64,000 bases of DNA, taken from the NCBI GenBank assembly GCA_018350325.1, contig JAEVLN010000011.1, forward strand, positions 1,050,449 through 1,114,448, given 5' to 3'. Source of the DNA: Globodera rostochiensis (lineage: Eukaryota; Nematoda; Chromadorea; Rhabditida; Heteroderidae). Below, one piece after another: positions 1 through 10,265 of this stretch. Numbering within the stretch: the first letter of the stretch is position 1; each line of letters begins with the position of its first letter. The notes under the pieces are model-generated. The model worked only from the letters and a program-made list of their open reading frames with translations. It was not told where the DNA came from and made no database searches. A program made the translations under genes and the position numbers.

Positions 1-283
1 AAGAAGGGCGAGGTAGACGAGAAGTAGTTGACGGAAGTTGAGAGGGAGGTCGGGAAGGGTTTCATTTTCAGGTGCCGGCCGGCTGGCCGGATGGCACGCG
101 CGCACGCACAGGAGCGAGATGAGCACGAATGGTAAGGTGATGTTCCCCCGCTCCGCCGGGGGTGCTGGCGGTAGTCGTGCGGCGCGATTCCGGCCCCGTC
201 GGCGGAGGAGGGCGGTTAGGCGCAGGAGTCGGATGAGGAAGTGGATCAAAGCGCCGGCCACCAACCCGAGCGCCCCCCAAAGT
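1..283 (-). other. GC-rich open frame at window edge, unidentified
   Basis: On the minus strand a frame stays open from about 265 to base 1, roughly 88 codons, and runs off the window. The codons are rich in CTC, GCC and CGC, unlike the AT-rich surroundings. The frame encodes two hydrophobic stretches (around GLVAGALIHFLIRLL and LPFVLISLLCV) separated by an arginine-rich loop, which suggests a membrane protein fragment. On its upstream side it abuts the 5' end of a secreted HTH-family gene (270-368), but that gene is frameshifted, so the two are not joined in one frame as they stand. I do not recognise the product. Confidence 0.35.
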
Positions 284-368
284 TTTGATTCGTGTCCGCC
301 TTGGCTCACAGAATTGGCATTTTTGATCATGCAAAGAATAAAATAATAATTAATAACCTAACTTTCAT
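270..368 (-). pseudogene. 5' end of secreted HTH-family gene, frameshifted
   Basis: The minus-strand ATG at 368 begins the family signal peptide (MKVRLLIIILFFA) and is followed by a stop. Compared with the intact copy at 655, seven bases are missing after the Phe-Ala codons. After the frame change the sequence still matches the family (residues around NANSV and the ESKL region) to about 283, where homology ends at unrelated GC-rich DNA. The 5' flank is shared with the plus-strand copy at 655, so the two starts form a head-to-head inverted pair about 290 bp apart. Confidence 0.75.
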
Positions 369-654
369 TGCCTGCAATTCCTTAAAAATTTCTTTTAATT
401 TTATTGAAAATGTTAATAATTTTGTAATAAACTAGTTTTTGTCATTAAAGTCAATGTTTATTAATCTAATGCTTAATATTGGTTTCCTGCAACGTTTTGG
501 AGCCGGAATTGAGGTTTCCGGAAAATTTTGGCATCCGGCTACATCCCTTGTTAGTGTAATCAAAACCTTTTGAAATGTGAGGGTATCGAATATTATTTAA
601 TATTTATTGAAAGAATTAATAACAGTTAAAGAAATTCTTAAGGAATTGCAGGCA

Positions 655-1545
655 ATGAAAGTTTGGTTATTAATTATTATTTTATTCTTTGCAACGAATT
701 TGATCAGAAATGCCAATTCTGTGGGCGAACGCGGACAAGAATCAAAACTTTACAAATCATTTGATGAAATATTTGGAAAAGGATGGGACGATGAAAGTAA
801 TGATTCAAAAGACTTGAACTGTCGTCATGTTAAAGAAGAAGTTCAAGACGTACAAGCCCCAAACACTTCTGAAGACGAAAATAATTCAGCGCCATTAGCG
901 GATTCTCATGATCAGGACAATTCTAAGAAACATTTGTCTGATCAAAATAACTCTACTGATCAAGATGAGAGTGTTGATAGACACCAGAAAATTGAGTCTG
1001 ATCAGCAAAAACGTGAAATTATCCAAAAATTCCGTAAAATGAAAGAAAATTATCGGGAAAAAAACAAAAGCGCACACTCAAACAAAGAATGGGTTCAAAT
1101 TGAGATAAAAATATCAAATGGTTTGGGTGTTGGTCGTTCAACAATTTATAAATGGATGAAAGAATTGGGTTTAAGTCGAGAAACAAAGTCTAAATCAAAA
1201 TTTTCAGAGATAGAAAAGCGTGAAATATTAAAACAATTTGATAAGATAAAAAACAAATGTTGGAAGGCCAAACTCAAAAACAGTTCAAAGCATGAACTCG
1301 ATGATAAAATTGCAAAAAAATTGAGCGTTTCTTTCGGCTCAATTACTGATTGGAAGCGCAAATTTGGCTTTTCTGTCAGCAATAAATCGGATTCAACAAA
1401 AATTGTAATTTTAAAAGAATATGCCAAAATAAAAGGGAAAAATCCGAAAATGCGTGATTGTTACATTGCTGATTTGTTAAAAATCTCAATATGCAGCCTA
1501 AGTAATTGGAAAAAACAATTTAAAGATGAAATTAAGAACCTTTAA
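655..1545 (+). CDS. Secreted modular HTH-repeat protein, 3 modules (copy 1)
   Basis: This is a 296-residue intact member of the family that recurs through the window. Residues 1-22 form a signal peptide. Residues 31-50 hold the acidic FDEI..GKGW motif, and 60-115 are an acidic Asn/Ser/Asp linker. Three tandem modules with helix-turn-helix character follow at about 117-173, 182-240 and 246-296; each has an amphipathic first helix (ILKQFDxIK) followed by IAKKLxVS and a Trp-containing recognition-like helix. The start at 655 is chosen over the in-frame codon at 607 because 655 aligns with all paralogues and follows a TTGCAG acceptor-like site. The second FDEI motif found in paralogues is deleted here. 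Role inferred only: a secreted protein with DNA-binding-like repeats. Confidence 0.8.
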   Translation: MKVWLLIIILFFATNLIRNANSVGERGQESKLYKSFDEIFGKGWDDESNDSKDLNCRHVKEEVQDVQAPNTSEDENNSAPLADSHDQDNSKKHLSDQNNSTDQDESVDRHQKIESDQQKREIIQKFRKMKENYREKNKSAHSNKEWVQIEIKISNGLGVGRSTIYKWMKELGLSRETKSKSKFSEIEKREILKQFDKIKNKCWKAKLKNSSKHELDDKIAKKLSVSFGSITDWKRKFGFSVSNKSDSTKIVILKEYAKIKGKNPKMRDCYIADLLKISICSLSNWKKQFKDEIKNL

Positions 1546-1559
1546 AAATATACGGACTT

Positions 1560-2700
1560 TTAGGTCCTTGATTCAACGCGAAGTTATTATTTTTTGGGAT
1601 TGGATTATTTAAATTTGTTATTTAGGGACTGAATTTTACATTTCTTTTCTGTTTTTTGTGATTTCCATAGACATATTAAAAATTCTTTACAAAAATATAA
1701 ATAAACGAAATCCACCTCCAAATCGACTATTTTTTCATTGTATTCTGATTTTATTTTCTCGGAAAAAAATTATAACAAATTTTCCTAGGCGCTTTGGAGC
1801 CCTGGTCTCGGGTAAAATAACTAATTTCACATTCATGTATTTTAAAATTCCGATCTCTATATACCAAAATGATAACAAGGAATTCGGCATTATTTAAGTC
1901 TGCCCTTTGTACTCCCTGCACATTGACCGGATTTTTCCATTTTCCTTTCCCGCCCAAAACGTGTCGATCAGGGATGTCTTCCGTGTCAAAAAAATATATA
2001 GCCAATAAACGGGAATCGATTTTGCCATGCTCCTATGGGCGGGGTTACAATGCATAACCTGCCATTTACTATTGCCGAATCACCATTTGAGAAGCGACTA
2101 GTTATGAAAAATTACCCACAAATTGGGTTATAAAATTTTAGCAAACAATGGTTAATTGAAATTTAGATGCCTTCAACGTTGGCTGAAGAAATGCTTAAAA
2201 ATGTGCCAAAATTTCCGAGAATCATTTGATGAAGATAATGAATTTTAATTGCAAATATTTTGTTTTATGAATTTAGAAAATTTTTATTGCGTCTGGTAAA
2301 TGGAGTTTTCGAACATTGTGCCCGGAAAAATGAAGGTCCAGTTCGGTTGAAACCGAATGTTTCGGTTCGGTTTCGGTTAACCGAAAATTATTTGAAACCG
2401 ACCGTCTTAATCAAGATCATCCGCTAATGGCACTGAATTGTTTTCGTCTTCCGACCAATTTTCACCATAAAGTTCATCAATTTTCTGTTGAATATTTAAA
2501 AAACATTAAAAATAATTTTTCCCACCTCCCCTCCCGCCCCTCTCCTATCGATCTTCTCCCTTCCCAAGCCGCAATAAAGAATGAAATTATCGAAGGAGGA
2601 GGGCGGCGGACGAACGATTAGGACGCCCTTACTGATCACACAATATAATTGAAAAAATTTTCAATACAAAAATATCAGTTATTACATTAAACAGGTGTGC
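1560..2700. other. AT-rich intergenic stretch with repeat debris
   Basis: I see no convincing gene here. Between 2330 and 2405 lies a short block of CGGTT/AACCG repeats of the kind that forms the arms of the hAT-like elements elsewhere in the window, but no paired second end was found. Around 2410-2480 a short piece resembles the acidic linker of the HTH family on the minus strand. Confidence 0.4.
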
Positions 2701-2782
2701 CCACTCCAAATCCCCAACCTGTTCTCCCACAACATCAACACCACCGCATAACAACGTGGTGCCTTACAACATTCGGTAAATA

Positions 2783-3575
2783 CCCTATTCGCTTTTGGCC
2801 AATTCGCTTTTTACCCTATTCGCTTTTTTTGGGACCATTCGCTTTTTTTGGGACGATTCGCTTTTTAGTAAGAAAAAAGCATTTATGAGCGAAATTTGAA
2901 GGTTTTATGCAATTCTTTAAGTGTATTCAGGCGTTATTGAGGTTCTGATCACGAATATGACATCAGATTTATCATAAGACATCATCTAATCTATGATTTC
3001 GACACCTATGTTTTTGTAAAAAAATTAAAATTTTTTTTTTCAAAGTTGAGAAAAAGCTGTTTTTAGGGGTATTCGGGGGCGTAGAATCCGAATCTGACTC
3101 TCTTATTGTAATTTCATGCATTTCCACCGATTTTGAGCAATAAATGTGATTTTTGAAATTTCGAAAAAAAAATCGAATTCGGGTCCGGGGTTCGAAATTC
3201 GTCTATGTAAATATCAGATTCTGATTCTACGCCCCCGAATACCCCTAAAAACACCTTTTTCTCAACTTTGAAAAAAAACATTTTTAATTTTTTTACAAAA
3301 ACATAGGTGTCGAAATCATAGATTAGATGATGTCTTATGATAAATCTAAATCTGATGTCATATTCGTGATCAGAACCTCAATAACGCCTGAATACACTTA
3401 AAGAATTGCATAAAACCTTCAAATTTCGCTAATAAATGCTTTTTTCTTACTAAAAAGCGAATCGTCCCAAAAAAAGCAAATGGTCCCAAAAAAAGCGAAT
3501 GGTCCCAAAAAAAGCGAATCGGGTCAAAAGCGAATAGGGTAAAAAGCGAATTGGCCAAAAGCGAATCGGGGTCTT
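2783..3575. repeat. Long foldback element with near-identical inverted arms
   Basis: The left arm (about 2783-3110) is repeated in inverted orientation at about 3215-3575. Both outer ends consist of tandem AT(T/C)CGCTTTT units, and both inner parts include the block around TATTCGGGGGCGTAGAAT. Only about 100 bp in the centre is not symmetric. There is no transposase inside. The short frames seen across it are by-products of the repeats. I could not define a target duplication. Confidence 0.8.
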
Positions 3576-3589
3576 GTCCAACATTCTTC

Positions 3590-3850
3590 CTGATGCGCAT
3601 CATGGAATACCATTCCCGCCCCCTGCACCAGTCTGGGCAGATCAACACTAACATTTTTTCTTTGTTCCGCCGCTGCCTGCCTTGCCGCTTCAGCACCAAA
3701 TGCTGCTTCCTCTCCCTGTCGCAAATAATTGACTTTTTATTATATTTTTTTGTTTGTTTGATTTGGAGTTTATTTAAATTTTTTTATTCGCAGTTCGCCC
3801 AAGAGCACCGCCACGCCGCCGCGTCCTTCCTCGACTGCGTTTTTGCTAGT
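3590..3850 (-). other. GC-richer coding-like fragments, unidentified
   Basis: On the minus strand two GC-richer blocks (about 3590-3725 and 3795-3850) flank an AT-rich stretch that ends in a CAG acceptor-like site. The first block encodes an Ala/Gln-rich stretch followed by NVSVDLPRLVQGAGMVFHD. This looks like an exon and might continue on the other side of the foldback element at 2697-2770. No start or end can be fixed and I recognise no family. Confidence 0.25.
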
Positions 3851-4497
3851 GGTCTCTTTCTCATGATTGGTTTTGATTTTGTAGAATTTTGATTGCTTTT
3901 CTTATTTAAAACTAATTGGTTGTATCTGTACTTAATGTACTAATTTTATTGAATAATTAAATATACGTGATTTTTATATAAAGGTCTATATTTAAATTTA
4001 ACGTAATATTACTCTTATTTTTTTGTTTAGCAAATATGCCTTCAAAGTCTTTTTAAAAAGGTTCGCCAGAAGTTAGATGGAAAGAAATACAAAACGTTTT
4101 TAAATCGATGAAATACAGTTGAATAAAGAATTATAAAATATAATAAAATGGCAAAATCAAATAAAAGAAAAATGCAATGCCATAATAGTGTTCGGCAAAT
4201 GGCATTTTCCGGTAACGGGACCGTAAAACCGGTAATTACCGTTGTCGATTTTTTTTCGTTTTTTAATCACTTTTTTCGAAAAAGAAGTTGGAATTTGGGG
4301 GGTATTTTTTGGGGTATTATTGCATTTTTCTTACAGAATTTTTTCAAAAAAATATTTTATCCACACCATTTGGAAATTTTTAACATTTTTTGTTAAGAAA
4401 ATTGCGCAAAAATTTCGAAAAATTTTGCCGATTTTTGGATTTTTTGATAATTTTGCTTCACTGTTGGGGGGGGGGGGGAGGGTTCGGCGGTGCCGAT

Positions 4498-5219
4498 CAG
4501 GCTGCACGAAATTTCGTTTCGGTTTCGTGTTTTTCGTGTGTTTTTTCGTTTTCGAAAATAAAAAATTTACGAAAATCGAAAAAAGTTTTACCGTAAAGAT
4601 TGGATTTTTTGGAGATTAGTTTTTCTGGGGTGATAATCTAGTGGATGACACCTCCCAATTATGGTGGTGTAGTGGTTAGTGCTGTGGTTTTTCATATGAA
4701 CAATAAAGTGGGTCGATTCCCAAATCTTCAATTATGTTTTACTAATGTTTTGGGCACAAAAAATCTTTTTAGATACAAATAACTTTTAAAACTATTTCAC
4801 ATTTTTTAAAAAATATTTTGAATAAAGTTCGATATTTTCTGAACAATGATTAATTTTTGAAGAATTTTTATAATATTTAAAATGTGAATCCCCTGAAAAC
4901 CTTAAAATGTACATGATAACGAGCCTTTCATCAAGAAAAACTAAAAATTCAAGAGAAAATCCTAAGCAAGAATCATAATTTGTTGATCAATGGATTTTCT
5001 TATGCTTAAATTTCATTCAAAATTTTTTGTTTTTCGTTTCGTACGAAAACGTATATTTTTTCGTTTTCATGTTTCCGTTTCGTCCTAGAATTTTTTTTCG
5101 TTTCGGTTTCGTTTTCGTAAATAAAAAATAATAATTTTCGTTTAGATTTCGCCCCTAAAAACGCTTTTCGTTACGTTTTCGTTTTCGAAAATGAAAAATC
5201 CTGTTTTCGTGCAGCCCTG
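4498..5219. mobile_element. hAT-like MITE with perfect 8-bp target duplication (element A)
   Basis: The ends CAGGCTGCACGAAA and (inverted) CAGGGCTGCACGAAA are terminal inverted repeats. The element is flanked by a perfect 8-bp duplication GTGCCGAT at 4490-4497 and 5220-5227, the size made by hAT transposases. The arms are long runs of TTTCG/CGAAA motifs that can pair with one another. There is no transposase. A tRNA-like sequence lies inside at 4659-4732. The element interrupts a GC-rich hairpin motif that is found intact at five other places in the window. Confidence 0.9.
4659..4732 (+). other. tRNA-like sequence with A and B boxes inside element A
   Basis: A block reading TGGTGTAGTGGTTAG matches a pol III A box and GGTCGATTCCC lies about 35 bp later as a B box. 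No clean cloverleaf or acceptor stem could be drawn, so it is a tRNA-derived promoter rather than a tRNA gene. The same arrangement occurs in two unrelated elements at 28.9 kb and 32.7/34.6 kb. Confidence 0.6.
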
Positions 5220-5432
5220 GTGCCGATAGGCGCCGCCGAGAAAATTTTTACCGTTACCGGATTTTACCGCGGTCATTTTTATTATTTTTATTTGTTAAGC
5301 ATGAATGATGACTCGCTGAAACTTTATTCACTATATTCTTTAAAAAAATGAACAACACTTTTGAAAAAAAATCCATCCCAAGCAATAATAACATCTTCAC
5401 GCTGAGTCAAAGGCATCAAAGTCCGTAAATTT

Positions 5433-6527
5433 TCAAAGGTTCTTCATTTCTTCTTTAAATTGTTTTTTCCATTTTGTTATACTTCTTTTTGAGATTTTCA
5501 ACAAATCAGCAATTTCACAATCACGCATTTTCGGATTCTTCCCTTTTATTTTGGCATATTTCTTCAAAATTTCAATTTTTGTTGCATTAGAAAACTTTTT
5601 TTTGCTGACAGAAAGACCAAATTTGCGCTTCCATTCATAAATTGTTCTCGCACTTACGCCCAATTTTTTTGCAATTTTCTTATCGAGTTCACGCATTGAA
5701 ATGTTTTTGAATTTTGACTTCTGACATTTGCTTTTAATCTGATCAAATTGTTTCAAAATTTGACGCTTTTCTAACTCTGAAAACTTTGATTTAAACTTTG
5801 TTTCTTGACTTAAGCCCAATTCTTTGATCCATTTATAAATTGTTCTCGCACAAACGCCCAATTTTTTTGCAATTTTATTATCGAGATCATTCCTTGGATT
5901 CTTGAGTTTTGCTTTCTTGCATTTACTTTTTATCTCATCAAATTGTTTTAAAATTTCACGTTTTTCAAACTCAGAAAACTTTTTTTGGTTTAGACCCAAC
6001 TTTTTAATCCATTTATAAATTGTTATGCGACTAATCCCTAAAGCATTTGATATTTTGTTTTCAATTTGAATATGTTCATTGGAGGAATATTTCCTTTTTT
6101 GAGTATAATCTTCTTTCATTTCACGAAATCTTAGAACAATTTCACGTTTGTGCTGATTAGACTCAATTTTCTGACATTTATTGGACTCATTTTGCTGTTC
6201 AATAACACTCTCATCTTGATCTGGCGCTGAATTGTTTTCGTCTTCCGACCAATTTTCATCATAAATTTCATCAAATTTCTTTTTTAATATTTCATCAATA
6301 TTTTTCTGATCAGAAGTGTTTGAAGCTTGTACGTCTTGATCTTCTTCTTTAACATTACGACAGTTAAACTCTTTTGAATCATTACTTTCATCGTCCCAGC
6401 CTTTTCCAAATATTTCATCAAATGATTTGTAAAGTTTTGGCTCTTGTCCGCGTTCGCCCAGAGAATTAGCATTTTGGATCAAATTTGTTGCAAAGAATAA
6501 AATAAGAATTAATAAGCCACATTTCAT
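5433..6527 (-). CDS. Secreted modular HTH-repeat protein, 4 modules (copy 2)
   Basis: A 364-residue intact member. The signal peptide is residues 1-22 (MKCGLLILILFFATNLIQNA). The two acidic motifs are at about 34-46 (FDEIFGKGWDDE) and 85-97 (FDEIYDENWSEDE). Four tandem modules lie at about 126-179, 183-239, 248-306 and 311-364. Modules 2 and 3 are close copies of each other, so the number of central modules varies between members. The short leader and about 90 bp of 5' flank are nearly identical to the copy at 14075 in inverted orientation. The basic modules follow a very acidic N-terminal third. Confidence 0.85.
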   Translation of the reverse strand: MKCGLLILILFFATNLIQNANSLGERGQEPKLYKSFDEIFGKGWDDESNDSKEFNCRNVKEEDQDVQASNTSDQKNIDEILKKKFDEIYDENWSEDENNSAPDQDESVIEQQNESNKCQKIESNQHKREIVLRFREMKEDYTQKRKYSSNEHIQIENKISNALGISRITIYKWIKKLGLNQKKFSEFEKREILKQFDEIKSKCKKAKLKNPRNDLDNKIAKKLGVCARTIYKWIKELGLSQETKFKSKFSELEKRQILKQFDQIKSKCQKSKFKNISMRELDKKIAKKLGVSARTIYEWKRKFGLSVSKKKFSNATKIEILKKYAKIKGKNPKMRDCEIADLLKISKRSITKWKKQFKEEMKNL

Positions 6528-6833
6528 TTTTTATTACTAAAATTTATTTAATAAAATATTAATATGAAATATTTTTGGCGTAGAATTTTATTGAAAATGT
6601 GGCAAATTAAATTGATTGGCTTATTATTTTCCACACATTTATTCCTCCCCCCTCCCCCTCTCAATTTTTTTTGGCAATTCATGTGTAATGCGGACGTCAC
6701 CCTCTCTCACCTAATACATTTATCCCATTCTTCAACGCACAAAAACCATTTTTATGATTTAAATTTATTGAATCAATGCACAAATGGGAAATCTGTAATA
6801 AATCCTTCTCTTAACCCATATCGTATCACTTAA

Positions 6834-7076
6834 TCAGAACGTCTCGAATCGATGCACAAATGATGGCGCGTTCCGGAAGCGGTTGGCCTCCGTGCAGGCG
6901 CGTCGAATCTGCTTGTTGGCCTGCGCCGGCCCGCAGCTGAACACGCCAATCTCTGGCACTTCCGGGTGCCGACTCTGCTGCAGGAATTTGGCGCGGTGCA
7001 AAGAGATTGCCGGCGGGTCAAAGTTGAGCACCGATCGTTGAAATAATGAAATAATAATTAATAGCCAAAATTTCAT
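6834..7076 (-). CDS. Chimera: family signal peptide fused to dual-oxidase C-terminus
   Basis: The 80-residue ORF starts with the family leader MKFWLLIIISLF and the family 5' flank. From about residue 15 it changes to GC-rich sequence matching the extreme C-terminus of NADPH/dual oxidases: EIGVFSCGP, the ferric-reductase NAD-binding signature, near residue 44, and HRFETF followed directly by the stop. The rest of the oxidase (peroxidase, EF hands, haem membrane domain, FAD site) is absent, so it cannot be an enzyme. The frame runs unbroken across the junction, and the predicted product is a secreted peptide. Expression is unknown. It may equally be a processed or captured exon relic. Confidence 0.8.
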   Translation of the reverse strand: MKFWLLIIISLFQRSVLNFDPPAISLHRAKFLQQSRHPEVPEIGVFSCGPAQANKQIRRACTEANRFRNAPSFVHRFETF

Positions 7077-7079
7077 CTT

Positions 7080-7740
7080 TTATTACTAAAATTATTATTT
7101 AATAAAATATTAATAAATAAATCTTTAGGAAATAGAATTAATTTAATTGAAATGTGGCTAATCAAAATTCCATTCTATGCAATATATAAAGTTGAAAAGG
7201 CTGACTCAGTTAAACTGAACAAAACAATAAGGGCAAGATCAAATAGCGAAAAATATTTTGATTACAACCAAATTTCATTATCAATGTTGTAAATTGCCAA
7301 AATGTTAGACATTCCTGGTCCTATTTTAGAAATTAGAATCACAATTTATGCACATTTATTTGGTACAACAAATTATTGGGGAATGCGAATAAAATAAATG
7401 CAATTCAAAAATGGGTCCAGTGTCAAACTGATGGTAGACTTTATTAGGAGATTCGGGCACGCGAACAACTTTTATTAGGCATTTGATGGTCGAAAGTATT
7501 GTAACTTTCTTCAACCTAATCCGATTCGGTCGAACATAATACCAAATAAAAGCATACGATGAGTTAGAGTTATCATTAAGTTAAAGCTAAGTGATTGGAC
7601 AATGCTTAAAAAAGTTATGGCCAAAAAGTTTAAAACTCCGAGAATGGCCATTTTTGAAGGTTTTCTGGCCATAACATTTTTATAATTATCAGATCGATTA
7701 CTATTTACTTAACAATTGCTTCTCCTCATCGAGAGTATAA
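7080..7740. other. AT-rich spacer without genes
   Basis: Its first 100 bp match the conserved 5' flank of the HTH family, read away from the chimera at 7076. I see nothing else identifiable before the family fragment at 7741. Confidence 0.4.
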
Positions 7741-7870
7741 CATAACGAATTTGATCAAAAATGCCAATTCTGTGGGCGAATGCGGACACGAATAAAACTT
7801 AATAAAAATTTTTGCAAAAGGATGGGACGATGAAAGTAATGATTCAAAGAATTGAACTGTCGTCTTGGGG
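7741..7870 (+). pseudogene. 5' fragment of HTH-family gene
   Basis: This piece matches the family from the end of the signal peptide to the GWDDESNDS region, with deletions and frame breaks, and ends in a run of ten G. The whole block, including the G run, recurs inverted at about 38445-38620. It is a non-functional remnant lying directly upstream of an intact copy. Confidence 0.75.
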
Positions 7871-7998
7871 GGGGGGGAATAAATGCGTGGCAAATAATCT
7901 GTCAATCAATTTAATTTGCCAATATAATTCAATAAAATAATTCGATGCACAAAATATTTCTTATTAAATATTTTTTTAAATAAATTTTAGCAATTAAA

Positions 7999-8901
7999 AT
8001 GAAATTCCTACTATTATTTATTATTTCTATCGTTACAACGAATCTTATCAAAAATGCTAATTCTGTGGGCGATGACGAAAAAGAATCAAAACTTTACAAA
8101 TCATTTGATGAAATATTTGGAAAAGGATGGGACGATGAAAGTAATGATTCAAAAGACTTGAACTGTCGTCATGTTAAAGAAGAAGTTCAAGACGGACAAG
8201 CTCCAAACACTTCTGATCAGAAAAAAAAAGATCAAATATTGAAACAAAAATTTGATGAAATTTATGATGAAAATTGGTCGGAAGACGAAAACAATTCAGC
8301 GTCAGATCAAGATGAGAGTGTTGATGAACAACAAAATGAGTCCAATGAATGTGAAAAAATTGAATCTGATCAACAGAAACATCAAATTATCCAAAAATTC
8401 CGTGAAATGAAAGTAGAATATAAGAAAAATAGAAAATATTCCAAAAATGAATGGGCTAAAATTGAGAGAAAAATATCGAATGGTTTGGGTATTGGTCGCT
8501 CAACAATTTATAAATGGATTAAAAAATTGGGTCTAAGAAAAGAAAAGTTTTCTGAATTTGATAAACGTGAAATTTTGAAACAATTTGATCAGATTAAAAG
8601 CAAATGTAAGCAGGCAAAATTCAACATTTCAATGCTTGAACTTGATGAGAAAATTGCAAAAAAATTGGGCGTAAGTGCCACAACAATTTATGTTTGGAGG
8701 AACGAATTTGGCTTTTCAGGCATCTCAAACAAAGACAAATTTTCTGATGCAACAAAAATTGGAATTTTGAAGAAATATGCGAAAATAAAAGAAAACAATC
8801 CAAAAATAAGTGAACGTGACATTGCTGATTTGTTGAAAATCTCAATAAGCAGTTTAAATAGATGGAAAATTAAATTTTGTGAAGAAAACAACCATCTTTG
8901 A
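7999..8901 (+). CDS. Secreted modular HTH-repeat protein, 3 modules (copy 3)
   Basis: A 300-residue intact member. The signal peptide is residues 1-22, the two FDEI acidic motifs are near 34-46 and 85-97, and modules are at about 126-179, 183-240 and 247-297. An acceptor-like TTTTAG lies 10 bp before the ATG and would suit trans-splicing. The C-terminus ends CEENNHL, unlike the usual EIKNL. The 3' half and 200 bp of downstream DNA are shared with the broken copy at 35043, and the 5' half with the broken copy at 38324, both on the opposite strand. Confidence 0.85.
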   Translation: MKFLLLFIISIVTTNLIKNANSVGDDEKESKLYKSFDEIFGKGWDDESNDSKDLNCRHVKEEVQDGQAPNTSDQKKKDQILKQKFDEIYDENWSEDENNSASDQDESVDEQQNESNECEKIESDQQKHQIIQKFREMKVEYKKNRKYSKNEWAKIERKISNGLGIGRSTIYKWIKKLGLRKEKFSEFDKREILKQFDQIKSKCKQAKFNISMLELDEKIAKKLGVSATTIYVWRNEFGFSGISNKDKFSDATKIGILKKYAKIKENNPKISERDIADLLKISISSLNRWKIKFCEENNHL

Positions 8902-9437
8902 GATCACAAAATTGTAAGAAGATTTCCAGCTTCGGCACGGCTTAACGGATGTTTTCGTTTTTCGATGGACAATTAATTCAATTTTATCTTATGTTGACCG
9001 ATTATACTGAATATTTGTCCAAAAATCCAATTAGTTATTTTTTGCAATGTTACTTATAATATGTGTCGGCGTATTTATTTGTAAATTAGGATTATTCGAA
9101 TAATCCTATTTTTCAAATATACGACATATGTTTTCGATTTTGGTTTTTAGAGTACTGAAATGGCCACTTAAACAGGGGACTCAAATGCCTAAAATTCGCT
9201 TGTTATTCCGCACGAATATCAAAATGACAAGCCAGGGATGAGTTAGATCGAGCTGCGACTCCGTCTCCCTGATCGAATCTAATTGTTTCTGTTGATTCGG
9301 TGCTAGGATCCATTATTTTCTTCTCCAACCCAGTAGTTGTTTTTTCTTTAAAAATTGTTATTTAAATTCTGAAGTTTGTTTTATTGAACATTCTGTATTC
9401 ATATCCACTGTCAATGATAACAAGAAATGGTGCTAGG

Positions 9438-10061
9438 TAATTCCGACAGTAAGTAATTTCGACATTGGGTAATTTTGGCAGTAAACATAAGTTTTAAAAA
9501 TAAAATAAAAATTGAGTGATTTTATGTATACTAAATTTAAAATGTTTGTTTCGAATTTATTACTAAATTCGCGTTCAATACCCAGATCCACCCAGATGAG
9601 AAGACAATCGTTCGGTGTTCCCAATTATTTGGTTGAAAATGACAGGGTTCTTGAAAAGCATTCGGAATCATAAATTCGGATTCGTTTCATCGCAATATTC
9701 GAAGGGTTAATATGAAAGCAAAATTCGCCCACGATTGGGCTTTATTTCATTGAAACGTACAAGAGCCATCTCACTCACAAATACCAGAAAAGAAACCCGA
9801 TTTATGCAAAATTTTCGAAAAACAAACGGTTGAAGGTCAAACAGCAGCATCTCAATGTGAATTTGCAAACAAATACTTGCAATTTGTACTATATATCTTT
9901 TGTACTGTCAAAATTACCCTTTGTCGAAACTACTCACTGTCGGAAGTGGTGAAAACGGTAAAATAAAATTAAATAAAATAGTTCACTGTCGAAATTATCC
10001 ACTGTCCAAATCAACCACTGTCGAATTTTACTCTCGAAATTACTTACTGTCGGAATTACCG
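9438..10061. repeat. Inverted-repeat element with ACTGTCGAAATTA-type arms
   Basis: The ends GGTAATTCCGACAGTAAG (9438) and its inverse (10044-10061) pair. Both arms contain further CTGTCGAAATT(A/T) units. About 350 bp of unrelated AT-rich DNA lies between. No transposase and no clear target duplication were found. A single degenerate end of this family is seen near 60540. Confidence 0.65.
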
Positions 10062-10265
10062 GACACGAAAGAAATTGTCAAATTTATGTTGGGACGGCAG
10101 ATATTCGGATACTTATTCAAATATATATTCCAACTATGTCAACAAATGTTTTATTTTAGTTTTTAGTCTTTCTCCAAGTTGGTTAACAGATGTAGCACAA
10201 AAAACATTAAAACCTCTACATATAAAACCGATTCTTATTCATAATTAATTCATTATTTTTAATTT

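Noticed and set aside
1..282. Bacterial contamination or horizontal transfer as the source of the GC-rich patches
   Set aside because: The dual-oxidase and innexin pieces show that ordinary conserved nematode exons here are GC-richer than their surroundings, so high GC alone is not evidence of transfer.
2697..3724. ORFs across the foldback at 2.8-3.6 kb
   Set aside because: They follow the symmetric arms and carry no domain.
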